From Thomasclavelia spiroformis (GTDB lineage Bacteria; Bacillota_I; Bacilli_A; Erysipelotrichales; Coprobacillaceae): a DNA stretch of 50,754 bases. How positions within the stretch are numbered: position 1 is the first letter of the stretch; the number at the start of each line of letters is the position of its first letter. The position numbers and the translations under genes were made by a program. Where the stretch lies: positions 1 to 50,754 of the forward strand of contig JAGZCC010000009.1 in NCBI GenBank assembly GCA_018369555.1, given 5' to 3'. Under the pieces are notes generated by a model that worked only from the letters and a program-made list of their open reading frames with translations, was not told the DNA's origin and searched no databases. Positions 1 through 9,971 of this stretch are shown one piece after another.

Positions 1-104
1 GTTTTTTAGGTGCTTATAGGTGCTATTGAAGCACAATTAAATATAATTAATTATGAATTGAAGTTTACTCTTGACAACGGTCACTTCATAACAGGAGAAA
101 GGAA

Positions 105-3100
105 ATGAAAAAATTAAAGAAATGTCTAAGTTTGATACTTGCAATAGCTGTATGTATGTCAACGTTTTTTGCTTCAGCTACAAGTTTAGAAGTTATGGCT
201 GCAAGTGAAAATGAAATTGGAAATTATACTGATTTTAATGACAGTGATGATGGAAACATTATTATCTTTAATGTAGATAATGCCCAAGTAAGAGTTGAAT
301 TATGTACAGCAAGAACGCTTAGAGTTCAATTGTCATTAAATGGTAGTGAAGGATATCGTCCTGAAGATCCACAATACTATATGGTACAAAAAAATGAATG
401 GCCATTAGTAAATAAAACAATTGAAGACAAAGGGGATTATATTTCAATTTTAACTGATCAAATTGAAATTAGAGTACAAAAAAATCCATTTAGAATTGGA
501 ATGTATGATTTAAATGGAAATTTAATTAGTAAAGACTCTGATGATCAAGGAATGTATTGGGATGATTTAGGAGTTAGAGGTGTTAAAAAGACTGAAGGCA
601 GTTTAAATACTGGAGGAATTTTTGGATTTGGTTCTGGGGATCATGGTAGAAGAAGTAATTTAAATCGTTATAATCAAGATTTTTCTGAGTTTTCTATGTC
701 TCATGGTCGAGTTGTAGCTCCATTTTTCATGAGTACAGTAGGATATGGTATTTTCTTAAATACAATTGAAAAAGATACTACATTCTATAAACATGGTGGA
801 GGATTCCAAACTAAAAATTATTTAGATTATTATTTTATGTATGGACCTGATTTTAAAACTATTTTAAATGAATATGCTGAAATTACTGGTAGAATGGAAT
901 TATATGGAAAATGGGCTCATGGTTTTATGTTATCTAAATATGGTAATGATAATGCGACGCAAGCAGAATTTTTAGAATGGATACATCGTTTAAGAGATGA
1001 AGATTATCCAGCTGACTGTTATGTTTTTGACTATGGATGGCGTGGAGATGTTGCTGATAATGGTGGAAATCAAACAGGTGCCGGTCAAAAATGGGGAAAG
1101 CAGATGTGGAACAATGATAAGGCCAAGTTTCCAGATATTGATGCAATGTTTAAAGAAGCCGATGCACTTGGCTTTAGAGTAGGTTTACATAATAATGCAG
1201 GAACACCTGAAGCTTCTGGAGGAGCTGAATTATACAAACCAGAAAATGAAGCAAGATGGGTAAAATCGTACATGGATAGCGTTATTACAACTGGCTATGG
1301 TGATTGGTTCTGGCCGGATGAATTTGATGTATTAAAAAGTAATACAGCTCCAACGTTTTCATCTAAAGGTGCTTATGAAGCATGGCAAGAATATACAGAT
1401 CAAAGCCGTCCAATGTTTATAACTCGTGGAAGTTATGCTGGACAACATTATGCAACTGCATGGTCTGGAGATATTAACCCAACTTCACAGGAATTAACTA
1501 ATCAAATTGGATTTAGTATTGATGCTGGCTTAATTGGATATTGGGCAAGTTCACATGATTTAGGTGGATTCATGAAACGTCCAAGTGATGAATTATATAC
1601 ACGTTGGGTATCTGAATTTGGTGCATGGAATGGAATTATGCGTACTCACGGGCATGATGGGCGTGAACCATGGGATTATAACCAAACTGCTCAAGAAACT
1701 TTAAGAGAAAATTTAAAGATTCGTTATGCATTATATCCATATACATATTCTTTAGCATGGCAAGGATATAGTCAAGGTGTCCCAATCATGCGTGCAATGC
1801 TACTTGAAGATGGTAGCCAATATAATCCAGATGCATGGGATTTAAATGAACAATATTATTATGGTGATTATTTCTTAGTAGCACCTGCTGCTGATACTAA
1901 AGATACAGTTGTTTCAGTTTGGTTACCACCTAAAACAACATGGTATAACTATTATACAGGTGAACGCTATGAAGGTGGCGAAAATGGAAAAACAATTAGA
2001 GTAGCAGCTGAATTGGATGAAATTCCAGTATTTGTTAAAGCTGGAGCAATTATTCCAATGGGACCTGAAGTTGACTACGCTGATGAAAAACCATTAGATC
2101 CACTTACATTAGATATTTATGCTAAAGGTGAAAGCAGCTTTACATTATATGAAGATGATGGTCAAACTCGTGAATATATTACACAAAATGCCTATACTAC
2201 TACAACATATGATTGTGTAGAAAACGGTAGTGAAATTGATTTTAAAATCAATGAACGAGTAAATGGAAATGCAGATGTATATACACCAGTAGATAGATCA
2301 TACAATTTAAAATTCAATCATATTGAATCATTAGGAAATGTTACTATTAACGGTAGTGATATTAGTCGTGTTAATTCATTAGATGAATATAATGCTGCTT
2401 CAGAAGCATATTGGCTAGATAGTGAAAATAACATTGTATATGTAAAAACTGAAGATACTGGTAAAGAAATTAATGTTAAATTATTAGAAGTTGTACAAAA
2501 AGAACCAGAATTAGGTGAAGAAGATGAAAGTCTTCCACCACAAGAAATTAATGATGGTGATGTTTATGAATTAGAAGATGCAACTTTATTACCAGTAAGT
2601 GGTGATAGTCTTACTGTTGATACTGAATGGAAAGGTTATACAGGAACAGGATTTGCTAAAGGATTTAAAGCAGAAGGTGATGCGCTTGAATTTACTGTTG
2701 ATGTACAACAAGCAGGAGATTATAATCTAGTTTTAAATGTCAACAATGGAAAGAAAAATGATCCTAAATATGATAACAGTCCACGTCAAGGTACAATGTA
2801 TCTAAATGGTCAAAAATTACAGGACTTTGAATTTGAAGTAACTGAAAAATGGGGCGAAACAGTCAATGGCGTAAAACAAGGGGTATGGAAGAAATATACA
2901 ATTGAAAATGTGTCATTGAGTGAAGGTGTCAATACATTTAGATTTGTTGCTGAAGGTGACAGAAACCCTGGAAATTATAACCTAGATTCACTTACATTCA
3001 ATAAGATCGATCGTTCTGTTGATGCATTTAGTCAAATCGAAGCTGAAAATGCAAATAGTTATGAAGGATTTGAAATCACTGAAGATCAAGTAGCTAGTGG

Positions 3101-4925
3101 CGAAAAAGTACTTTCTACTACTACTGATGGTGCATGGTTTGGATTTAATGAAGTTAAAGGTGAAAGTAAAGGCGGAGTAAAAATTCGCTTAAAGAGCAGT
3201 ACTGGTGGAAAACTTACAGTATATGAAAATGGTGTTGGTGATAAGATTTTAGCTACAATGGATATACCAGCTAATGATGAATGGACTACTTATGAAATAT
3301 CATCAAAAGATACAGATGCTACTGTAAGTCCAATTTACTTAGAATTTACTGCTTTAGAAAATAGTGATTTTAAATGCGATGTTGACTGGTTTAGTTTTAT
3401 ACCAAAATTGCCAGAAATTAATCCAGGTGATCTTTTTGAATTAGAAGATGGAGAAGGTGTCACAGATTCAGCAAATAACCGCTTAAGAGTAGATACAGAA
3501 TGGAAAGGATATTCTGGTAGCGGATATGTAGCAGGATGGAAAGATGTAGGAAACTACGTTGAATTTACTGTAGATATTAAAGAAGCTGGAACTTATAACT
3601 TAGTAGTAAACGCTGGATGCGGTAAAAAAGGTTCATCTATATATGATGACACTCCAAGAACAGGAGCATTATATATTAACGATGAAAAAGAAAATGATTT
3701 TGAAATTCAAGTAACTCCTACATGGGGTGACAGTAGTAAAAATGGTGATTGGAACGAAGTTACAATTGCAAATGTTGAATTAGAGGCTGGTAAAAATACA
3801 ATTAAAATTCGTAGCGAAGGTGATGTAAACCCAGGAAACTTCAATCTTGATTACATGCGCTTTGATAAAGTAACAACATATCAAATAAATGCAACAAGTA
3901 ATGATGAAACAATGGGAACTGTAACAATCACACCTGAAAAAGATAGTTATGTACAAGGTGATGAAGTAACATTAACTGCTAAACCAAATGAAAGATACGA
4001 ATTTGTAAACTGGACATTAAATGGTGAAGTAGTTAGCATGGATGCAGAATATAAATTCACTGTATCATCTGATGCAAATTACGTAGCTAACTTTAAAAAA
4101 GTTGTTGTTGATAGTGATAAAACAGCATTAAAGATTGCAATCGATTTAGCAAATGCAATCACTGATGAAGATTTAGCTAATGTTGTACAAGCAGTAGTTG
4201 ATGAATTCATTGCAGCTAGAGATGAAGCTAAGGCAATTTACAATGATACAAGTGCAACACAGGCAGAAGTAAACGTGGCATTTGATCGTCTTGCAAGTGC
4301 AATGCATATGTTAGACTTTGAAAAAGGTGACAAAACAGCATTAAAAGCATTTATCGATAAAGTTAGCGGCTTAGATTCAAGTAAATATTCAACAGATACA
4401 TGGGCAACATTTGAAACTAAGTTAAATGAAGCAAATGCTGTATACAACGATGAAAATGCAATGCAACCAGAAGTAAACAGTGCATATGAAGAATTAGTAA
4501 CAGCATTCTTGAACTTAAGATTAATTCCAGATAAGAGTTTATTAGAAGATTTAATCAATCAAGCAGAAGGATTAAATAGTGCAAACTATACAAAAGCATC
4601 ATATGCTGTAGTAGAAAATGCATTATTAACAGCAAAAGCAGTATATGAAAATCCAAATTCAACTCAAGAAGAAGTAAATAGTGCAAAAGATGTATTAGAA
4701 AAAGCAATTAATAGCTTAGAAACAAATACACCAGTAGATAACACAGCAAGTACACCAATTAATAATACTGCAAACACACCAGTAAGTAATGATGATACAA
4801 CTACAAGTGTTAAAACAGGTGATGAAGCACTAGTAGAAACATTAGTAGGAATTACATTATTATCTGTTGCAGGATTTGCAATACTTAGAAAAAAGAAAAA
4901 GATTAATAGTATTAAAGGGAACTAG
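105..4925 (+). CDS. Cell-wall-anchored GH31 family glycoside hydrolase with CBM and FIVAR modules
   Basis: A 1606-residue secreted alpha-glycosidase probably acting on host or dietary glycans at the cell surface. Residues 1-33 form a signal peptide ending VMAA. A GH31 N-terminal beta-domain and (beta/alpha)8 barrel follow. The likely nucleophile is D405 in WFWPDEFD and the acid/base is D456 in WSGDIN. Next come a DUF5110-like beta domain, two homologous CBM35-like modules (about 817-969 and 1108-1254) flanking a CBM6-like module (about 975-1103), and an InlB-type repeat near 1255-1335. Three FIVAR helical repeats start near 1338, 1409 and 1476. The C-terminus has a VKTGD sorting-type motif (1569-1573), a hydrophobic helix and a KKKK tail. 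The nucleophile context differs from the WxDMNE form of alpha-glucosidases, so another GH31 activity such as alpha-N-acetylgalactosaminidase is possible. AGGAG at 93-97 supports the start. The gene has its own terminator and stands alone. Confidence 0.9.
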   Translation: MKKLKKCLSLILAIAVCMSTFFASATSLEVMAASENEIGNYTDFNDSDDGNIIIFNVDNAQVRVELCTARTLRVQLSLNGSEGYRPEDPQYYMVQKNEWPLVNKTIEDKGDYISILTDQIEIRVQKNPFRIGMYDLNGNLISKDSDDQGMYWDDLGVRGVKKTEGSLNTGGIFGFGSGDHGRRSNLNRYNQDFSEFSMSHGRVVAPFFMSTVGYGIFLNTIEKDTTFYKHGGGFQTKNYLDYYFMYGPDFKTILNEYAEITGRMELYGKWAHGFMLSKYGNDNATQAEFLEWIHRLRDEDYPADCYVFDYGWRGDVADNGGNQTGAGQKWGKQMWNNDKAKFPDIDAMFKEADALGFRVGLHNNAGTPEASGGAELYKPENEARWVKSYMDSVITTGYGDWFWPDEFDVLKSNTAPTFSSKGAYEAWQEYTDQSRPMFITRGSYAGQHYATAWSGDINPTSQELTNQIGFSIDAGLIGYWASSHDLGGFMKRPSDELYTRWVSEFGAWNGIMRTHGHDGREPWDYNQTAQETLRENLKIRYALYPYTYSLAWQGYSQGVPIMRAMLLEDGSQYNPDAWDLNEQYYYGDYFLVAPAADTKDTVVSVWLPPKTTWYNYYTGERYEGGENGKTIRVAAELDEIPVFVKAGAIIPMGPEVDYADEKPLDPLTLDIYAKGESSFTLYEDDGQTREYITQNAYTTTTYDCVENGSEIDFKINERVNGNADVYTPVDRSYNLKFNHIESLGNVTINGSDISRVNSLDEYNAASEAYWLDSENNIVYVKTEDTGKEINVKLLEVVQKEPELGEEDESLPPQEINDGDVYELEDATLLPVSGDSLTVDTEWKGYTGTGFAKGFKAEGDALEFTVDVQQAGDYNLVLNVNNGKKNDPKYDNSPRQGTMYLNGQKLQDFEFEVTEKWGETVNGVKQGVWKKYTIENVSLSEGVNTFRFVAEGDRNPGNYNLDSLTFNKIDRSVDAFSQIEAENANSYEGFEITEDQVASGEKVLSTTTDGAWFGFNEVKGESKGGVKIRLKSSTGGKLTVYENGVGDKILATMDIPANDEWTTYEISSKDTDATVSPIYLEFTALENSDFKCDVDWFSFIPKLPEINPGDLFELEDGEGVTDSANNRLRVDTEWKGYSGSGYVAGWKDVGNYVEFTVDIKEAGTYNLVVNAGCGKKGSSIYDDTPRTGALYINDEKENDFEIQVTPTWGDSSKNGDWNEVTIANVELEAGKNTIKIRSEGDVNPGNFNLDYMRFDKVTTYQINATSNDETMGTVTITPEKDSYVQGDEVTLTAKPNERYEFVNWTLNGEVVSMDAEYKFTVSSDANYVANFKKVVVDSDKTALKIAIDLANAITDEDLANVVQAVVDEFIAARDEAKAIYNDTSATQAEVNVAFDRLASAMHMLDFEKGDKTALKAFIDKVSGLDSSKYSTDTWATFETKLNEANAVYNDENAMQPEVNSAYEELVTAFLNLRLIPDKSLLEDLINQAEGLNSANYTKASYAVVENALLTAKAVYENPNSTQEEVNSAKDVLEKAINSLETNTPVDNTASTPINNTANTPVSNDDTTTSVKTGDEALVETLVGITLLSVAGFAILRKKKKINSIKGN

Positions 4926-4951
4926 TTAATATCAAACTAATTCCCTTTTTT
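4914..4951 (+). terminator. Intrinsic terminator of the GH31 gene
   Basis: A 14-bp near-perfect hairpin: AAAGGGAACTAGTT pairs with AACTAATTCCCTTT, with one mismatch. It is followed by a T run and overlaps the stop codon at 4923-4925. Confidence 0.85.
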
Positions 4952-5007
4952 GATAGATTATCGTAAACTATTTAAAGACAATATAAATTATTTGATTTTA
5001 TAAATTG

Positions 5008-5036
5008 TAAAAAACCGGCAAACTGTCGGTTTTTTG
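5008..5036 (+). terminator. Second intrinsic terminator upstream of ligA
   Basis: An ACCGGCA/TGTCGGT stem with one G-T pair, flanked by A and T runs. It lies between the GH31 gene and the ligA promoter and insulates ligA from read-through. Confidence 0.75.
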
Positions 5037-5077
5037 ATAAAATATATATTTTTGTTTTATAGTCAATTTGATTTTGG

Positions 5078-5083
5078 TATAAT
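5078..5083 (+). promoter_or_regulatory. Extended -10 promoter of ligA
   Basis: TATAAT preceded by TGG gives a TGN extended -10 element 22 bases before the start codon. No good -35 is seen, which is normal for extended -10 promoters. Confidence 0.6.
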
Positions 5084-5105
5084 ATTATGGATTAGGAGTG
5101 AAAAG

Positions 5106-7100
5106 ATGAGTGATTTAAATAGATATAATGAACTAAAACAAAAAATTATGTATCATAATGATCGCTATTATAATCAAGATGATCCAGAAATAAGCGATTA
5201 TGAATATGATATGATGATGCAAGAATTAAAAGCTTTAGAAAAAAAGCATCCAGAATATATAACAGAAGATTCACCAACTCAAAAAGTAGGTGGTGAAGCT
5301 AAACGTGAAGCAGGGGTTCTTGTAAGGCATAATGTACCAATGTTATCACTTCAAGATGTGTTTTCTAAAGAAGAGGTAGAACAATTTGTTAAAGACATGC
5401 AAGAACAGCTTGATGATCCAACCTTTGTTGTGGAATATAAAATAGATGGGTTATCGCTTGCATTAAGGTATGTAAATGGTAAATTAGATGTTGCAATAAC
5501 TCGTGGCGATGGAATTTTACAAGGTGAAGATGTTACAGCTAATGCTAAAGTTATAAAAGATGTCAAGAAAACATTAAAAGAATCTATTAAATATTTAGAG
5601 GTTCGTGGTGAAGTTTATATGACTAATGAAGCTTTTGATCAAGTAAATGAAATGCAAGAAATAAAAGGCAAAAAAACATTTGCTAACCCACGTAATTGTG
5701 CAGCCGGAACTCTTAGACAGCTGGATAGTAAAATCACAAAAGAAAGAAATTTATCAATGTTTGTATTTAATATTCAAGATGCTCGTGGTAAACAATTTGT
5801 TAGTCATAGTGAAGGTTATGAGTATTTAAAAAAACAAGGAATCAAAGTGATTGAAAATTATAAGATATGTAAAACGGCTGATGAAGTTTGGCAAGCAATT
5901 CAAGAAATTGGTGAAAATCGTGATAAATTGAAATATGATATTGATGGGGCTGTAGTAAAAATAGATAATTTTGAAGATCGAAGAAAATTAGGAAATACTG
6001 CTAAAGTTCCACGTTGGGCAATTGCTTATAAATATCCTCCTGAAGAAAAAGAAACTAAATTGTTAGAAATTGAACTTTCAGTAGGAAGAACAGGTAGAAT
6101 TACTCCAACTGCTATTTTTGAACCAATTCGTTTATGTGGTACAACAGTGTCAAGAGCTACTTTACATAATCAAGATTTCATTGATGATTTAGATATTCGT
6201 ATTGGTGATACGATTGTGGTTTATAAATCTGGTGAAATTATTCCTAAAGTTAAATGTGTAGTTAAAGAAAAAAGACCAGCTAATAGTGTTCCTTATGTGA
6301 TCGGTGATCGTTGTCCTGTTTGTAATGCTCCTGCAATTCGTGAAGGAAACAATGCGGATATAAAATGTACCAATCATAGTTGTCCAAGTAAATTAGTTAG
6401 AAATATTGTTAATTTTGTAGGAAGAGATGCAATGGATATTAAGGGGTTTGGTTTAGCTTATGTAGAAACTTTAGTATCTTTAGGATATATTAAGGATTTA
6501 AGTGATATTTATAGTTTGATTGATAAACGCCAAGAGTTATTAGATAAAAAAGTTATTGGCTTGGTTAAGAGTACTGATAATTTATTAAATGCAATTGAAA
6601 ATAGTAAGAATAATGATGCTAGTAAGTTACTTACAAGTTTAGGAATTAGTAATGTAGGAAAATCAGCAGCAAAGAATTTAATGAAGAAGTTTAAAAGTAT
6701 TGAAAATTTAATGAATGCTAGTTATGCTCAGTTAATAGAAGTGAATGATATTGGTGATATTAGCGCAATGGCCATTATTAATTATTTTAAGAATCCGGAT
6801 AATCGTAAAGTAGTTAATAAGCTTAAAAATTATGGGGTGAATATGGAAATCATTGAAGATAATGATAATGATGATCGTTTTGCTGGCATGACTTTTGTTG
6901 TTACAGGAACGCTTCCTACTTTGTCAAGAAAAGAAGCAAGTGATATAATCGAAAAGCATGGTGGTAAAGTTTCTGGATCAGTATCTAAAAAAACAAATTA
7001 TTTATTAGCTGGAGAAAATGCGGGAAGTAAATTGATAAAGGCACAAAGCCTAAATGTTAAGATAATTGATGAAGAAACTTTATTTGAGATGGTTAAGTAG
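5106..7100 (+). CDS. ligA: NAD-dependent DNA ligase LigA
   Basis: Seals nicks in duplex DNA during replication and repair using NAD+. The 664-residue length is normal for the family. The adenylated lysine is K112 in the KIDG motif. The order is adenylation domain, OB fold, a four-cysteine zinc finger (CPVC...C...C near 418-441), helix-hairpin-helix repeats and a C-terminal BRCT domain beginning near MTFVVTGTL. The reading frame is open further upstream to 5034. The AGGAG at 5094-5098 and the MSDLNRY beginning make ATG 5106 the start, downstream of an extended -10. The following genes (CamS lipoprotein, gatCAB) keep an order known from other Firmicutes. Confidence 0.97.
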   Translation: MSDLNRYNELKQKIMYHNDRYYNQDDPEISDYEYDMMMQELKALEKKHPEYITEDSPTQKVGGEAKREAGVLVRHNVPMLSLQDVFSKEEVEQFVKDMQEQLDDPTFVVEYKIDGLSLALRYVNGKLDVAITRGDGILQGEDVTANAKVIKDVKKTLKESIKYLEVRGEVYMTNEAFDQVNEMQEIKGKKTFANPRNCAAGTLRQLDSKITKERNLSMFVFNIQDARGKQFVSHSEGYEYLKKQGIKVIENYKICKTADEVWQAIQEIGENRDKLKYDIDGAVVKIDNFEDRRKLGNTAKVPRWAIAYKYPPEEKETKLLEIELSVGRTGRITPTAIFEPIRLCGTTVSRATLHNQDFIDDLDIRIGDTIVVYKSGEIIPKVKCVVKEKRPANSVPYVIGDRCPVCNAPAIREGNNADIKCTNHSCPSKLVRNIVNFVGRDAMDIKGFGLAYVETLVSLGYIKDLSDIYSLIDKRQELLDKKVIGLVKSTDNLLNAIENSKNNDASKLLTSLGISNVGKSAAKNLMKKFKSIENLMNASYAQLIEVNDIGDISAMAIINYFKNPDNRKVVNKLKNYGVNMEIIEDNDNDDRFAGMTFVVTGTLPTLSRKEASDIIEKHGGKVSGSVSKKTNYLLAGENAGSKLIKAQSLNVKIIDEETLFEMVK

Positions 7101-7110
7101 TAAAAATAAT

Positions 7111-7118
7111 GTTATAAT
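7111..7118 (+). promoter_or_regulatory. Extended -10 promoter before the CamS-type lipoprotein gene
   Basis: TATAAT at 7113-7118 is preceded by TGT (TGN extension), with an AAGGAGG ribosome-binding site about 12 bases downstream. This suggests camS-gatCAB can be transcribed apart from ligA. Confidence 0.5.
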
Positions 7119-7144
7119 GCACTAGTACAAGGAGGAATTGTAAG

Positions 7145-8218
7145 ATGAAGAAAATGGCTATTTTATTAATTTTTACTTTGTTACTTACAGGATGTCATGA
7201 TGCAAAAGAAAAAGTTGAAAATCAAACGGCAAATGATGTTTCGACTACTGATAGTTTAGATGATACTTTTTATCGAGTAGTTAATTTTAATACAAATTTA
7301 AATCGTGATAATTATTATACTTCTTTTGGACAAACTAGTGATTTTCAAACGATAGGTAGAGAGTTACAAGTTTTATCGACAGAACATTTTTCAACAGATG
7401 ATTATTATATGTCATCTGGGCAATATTTAAAAAATGAAGATATGGATAAATTACTTAGACGTTCTAGTGATCCTAAAGAATATCCGCATACTCTACAGGT
7501 TCAAAGAGGTGAGTCAGTAGGAGGAATTCAAAACCCAATTATGGTTTCTACTGTTCATGAACAAGATTATTATTTAAGAAAAGGTGATGAGTATGTAATA
7601 AGCGGTATTTCATTTGCGATTGTAATTGATCCTCGTAATGAAGATAATTCACGTTTAGCAACTTCTATGGATGATCAAACAGTTGAAGAATATGGTCGTC
7701 AAACAATTAGCAGGCTTTATGATTATTTACAAACTAAAAAAGATTTAAAAGATCTCCCTGCTAATATTTGTGTTTATTATTCAACCAATACTAATGAAAG
7801 TACAATTGATGGTCGATATATTTTAAAGAGTTACTGTAATGGTAGTGTTGGAAATATCGAAACTTTAAATTATCGTAATTATATGTTTTCTAGTGAAGAA
7901 GCAACTTTGGCAGATGAAGAAGTTGCCTCACAATTTGAAATATTTAAAAGTAATATGAAAAAAGCTTCTACTGAAGCAGTTGGAGTAATTGGATATGGTC
8001 GATATAAAGATAATACAATTCAATCAATGAATATTAATTTAAATGTTAATGTAAAAACATATGAGGAACTAATTTATTTGGTTTCTACAGCTGCAGATGA
8101 AATTGATAGTCAATTTACTGGTTTTGACGTTAAAGTATTAGTATATTCACAAGATAAATTAGAAGCAATTATTATTAGAAATAAAGGCGAAGAGGCAAAA
8201 AGTAGTTTATTATATTAG
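7145..8218 (+). CDS. CamS-family lipoprotein (sex pheromone precursor family)
   Basis: A 357-residue predicted membrane-anchored lipoprotein. The N-terminus MKKMAILLIFTLLLTGC is a short signal peptide with a clear LLTGC lipobox, so the mature protein starts at Cys17. The rest is soluble and rich in acidic and tyrosine residues. Length and overall sequence match the CamS family, whose signal peptide yields cAM373-type pheromone activity in staphylococci; the cellular role of the mature protein is unknown. It sits between ligA and gatC, as in many Bacilli. AAGGAGG lies 8 bases before ATG. The gatC ribosome-binding site overlaps its stop codon, so the genes are translationally close. Confidence 0.8.
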   Translation: MKKMAILLIFTLLLTGCHDAKEKVENQTANDVSTTDSLDDTFYRVVNFNTNLNRDNYYTSFGQTSDFQTIGRELQVLSTEHFSTDDYYMSSGQYLKNEDMDKLLRRSSDPKEYPHTLQVQRGESVGGIQNPIMVSTVHEQDYYLRKGDEYVISGISFAIVIDPRNEDNSRLATSMDDQTVEEYGRQTISRLYDYLQTKKDLKDLPANICVYYSTNTNESTIDGRYILKSYCNGSVGNIETLNYRNYMFSSEEATLADEEVASQFEIFKSNMKKASTEAVGVIGYGRYKDNTIQSMNINLNVNVKTYEELIYLVSTAADEIDSQFTGFDVKVLVYSQDKLEAIIIRNKGEEAKSSLLY

Positions 8219-8227
8219 GAGAAAGTT

Positions 8228-8518
8228 ATGGAAAGTAAAGAAGAAATGTTAAAGAAGCTAGGCTTAAAGACTATGTTTAATATTAGTGATCAAGAAATGG
8301 CTGAACTTGTAGAAGAGTATGATATTTTTATGAATCATGTAGCGGTGTTAGAAAAAATTGATACAACTGGTGTTGAACCATTAGCGTATCCTTATGAAAT
8401 TGAAACAAGTTTTTTACGTGAAGATAATCCAGTTGATGTAATAAGTTTAGAAGATGCATTAGCTAATGCAAAAAATGTTCAAGAAAATCAAATTAAGGTA
8501 CCAAAGGTGGTGGGATAA
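8228..8518 (+). CDS. gatC: Aspartyl/glutamyl-tRNA amidotransferase subunit C
   Basis: A 96-residue small subunit that wraps around GatA and joins it to GatB in the GatCAB complex, which converts Glu-tRNA(Gln) (and Asp-tRNA(Asn)) to the amidated form. The family signature of a helical N-terminus followed by VEPLAYPYEI (matching VEPL.HP in relatives) and a C-terminal LREDNP segment is visible. The gene is preceded by AGGAG at the end of the lipoprotein gene. Its stop overlaps the gatA start by one base (TAATG), the usual translational coupling. asnS is also in this window, so amidation of Asp-tRNA(Asn) may be unnecessary here. Confidence 0.93.
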   Translation: MESKEEMLKKLGLKTMFNISDQEMAELVEEYDIFMNHVAVLEKIDTTGVEPLAYPYEIETSFLREDNPVDVISLEDALANAKNVQENQIKVPKVVG

Positions 8519-9966
8519 TGGAAATATATTCAATTGAAGAATTACATAATTTAATTGTTAATAAAGAGATAGATTTAAATAAATATTATGAAGAATTATT
8601 TGAAGAAGCAATTTTACAACAAGAAAGATTAAATGCTTTTGTAACAATTACTAAAGATGAAGCATTAAATAGTATTAATGGATTAGATGTAAAAGAAGAT
8701 GAACTTTTAAAAGGAATACCTGCAGTATTTAAAGACAATTATAATACTAAAGGGATTAAAACTACGGCATCTAGTAAGATGTTGGAAGATTATGTTCCAG
8801 TATATAATGCTACTGTTGTAGAAAAGTTATATAATCAAGGAATTAGTTTAGTTGGTAAAGCTAGCATGGATGAATTGGCAATGGGAGGAACAAATAAATC
8901 TGCTGTAACAGGACCAGTGTTTAATCCATGGGATTCAAGTAGAATTGCTGGTGGATCATCTGGAGGAAGTGCTGCCCTTGTAGGGTGTGGTCTTGTACCA
9001 TTTGCATTAGGTAGTGATACTGGAGATTCAATTCGTAAACCAGCTGGTTTTTGTGGGGTAGTTGGATTTAAACCAACATGGGGAAGAATCTCACGTTTTG
9101 GAGTTATTCCTTATGCTTCAAGTCTAGATCATGTTGGAGCTTTTACTCGTAATGTTCGTGATATGGCGATTGTTACTGAAGCATTAGCGGGTCGTGATGA
9201 TCGTGATATGACATCAAGTAATCGTCCGGTACCACATTATTTAAAAGACTTAAATAGTGATATTAAAGGAATTAAAATTGCTGTTTTAAAAACAGTAAGC
9301 AATGAAATTAGAAATGATGATATAAAAAATAATTTTGATCATGTTGTTAATACGTTTAAACAATTAGGTGCAGTTGTAGAAGAAGTAGAAATTCCAAATC
9401 ATTTAGCTAGAGCTATTTTACCTACATATACAATTATTGCAAATAGTGAAGCAACAAGTAACCATTCATGTTTAGATGGAATTAAATATGGTGATCGTCA
9501 ACCTGGTAATTCAACTGATGAGGTAATGATTAATTCTCGTACAGATGGTTTTGGTGCTCATATAAAACGTCGTTTTATTTTAGGAAATCTTGCATTAGCA
9601 ACTGAAAATCAAGAAAAAATGTTTAGAAAAGCTCAACGTGTAAGACGTTTGATTGTAGCAGAGTTAAATAAAATTTATCAAGATTACGATATTATTTTAA
9701 CTCCTAATGGTGGTAGTGTTGCTCCTAAATTAGACGATGCTAATGATGATCGTTTATCTGATGAATATATCATTTTAGAAAATCATTTAGCGTTAGGAAA
9801 TTTTGCAGGAACACCAAGTTTATCACTGCCTTCAGGTTTTAGTGAAGGAATGCCGATTGCAGTTAATTTAATGGGACGTTTATTTGAAGAACAAACAGTA
9901 TTTAATGTAGCATATGCTTTGGAACAAGCTTTAGGCTTTGCTAATCAATATTCAAGAAAGGGGTAG
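8518..9966 (+). CDS. gatA: Glutamyl-tRNA(Gln) amidotransferase subunit A
   Basis: The 482-residue amidase subunit releases ammonia from glutamine for GatB. The Ser-cisSer-Lys triad is readable as K72 (FKDNYN), S147 (GGSSGGS) and S171 (GDSIRKP), with the same 75- and 24-residue spacing as in characterised GatA proteins. The usual GSDTGGSIRQPA is here GSDTGDSIRKPA, with an aspartate just before the nucleophile. I believe the same D occurs in some mollicute-related sequences, so it is probably a lineage trait and not damage. gatB follows after five bases, forming a tight operon. Confidence 0.96.
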   Translation: MEIYSIEELHNLIVNKEIDLNKYYEELFEEAILQQERLNAFVTITKDEALNSINGLDVKEDELLKGIPAVFKDNYNTKGIKTTASSKMLEDYVPVYNATVVEKLYNQGISLVGKASMDELAMGGTNKSAVTGPVFNPWDSSRIAGGSSGGSAALVGCGLVPFALGSDTGDSIRKPAGFCGVVGFKPTWGRISRFGVIPYASSLDHVGAFTRNVRDMAIVTEALAGRDDRDMTSSNRPVPHYLKDLNSDIKGIKIAVLKTVSNEIRNDDIKNNFDHVVNTFKQLGAVVEEVEIPNHLARAILPTYTIIANSEATSNHSCLDGIKYGDRQPGNSTDEVMINSRTDGFGAHIKRRFILGNLALATENQEKMFRKAQRVRRLIVAELNKIYQDYDIILTPNGGSVAPKLDDANDDRLSDEYIILENHLALGNFAGTPSLSLPSGFSEGMPIAVNLMGRLFEEQTVFNVAYALEQALGFANQYSRKG

Positions 9967-9971
9967 GAAAG

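Noticed and set aside
71..76. TTGACA as a -35 box for the GH31 gene
   Set aside because: No -10 at suitable distance; that position falls on the ribosome-binding site.
934..1273. Short frames on both strands inside the GH31 gene
   Set aside because: Shadows of the long gene, without ribosome-binding sites or family features.
4238..4558. A 106-codon minus-strand frame across the FIVAR repeats
   Set aside because: Caused by the biased codon use of the repeats; no promoter or ribosome-binding site.
4117..4715. FIVAR repeats considered as a DNA-level repeat array
   Set aside because: They are diverged protein repeats of about 70 residues and not a tandem DNA repeat or CRISPR.
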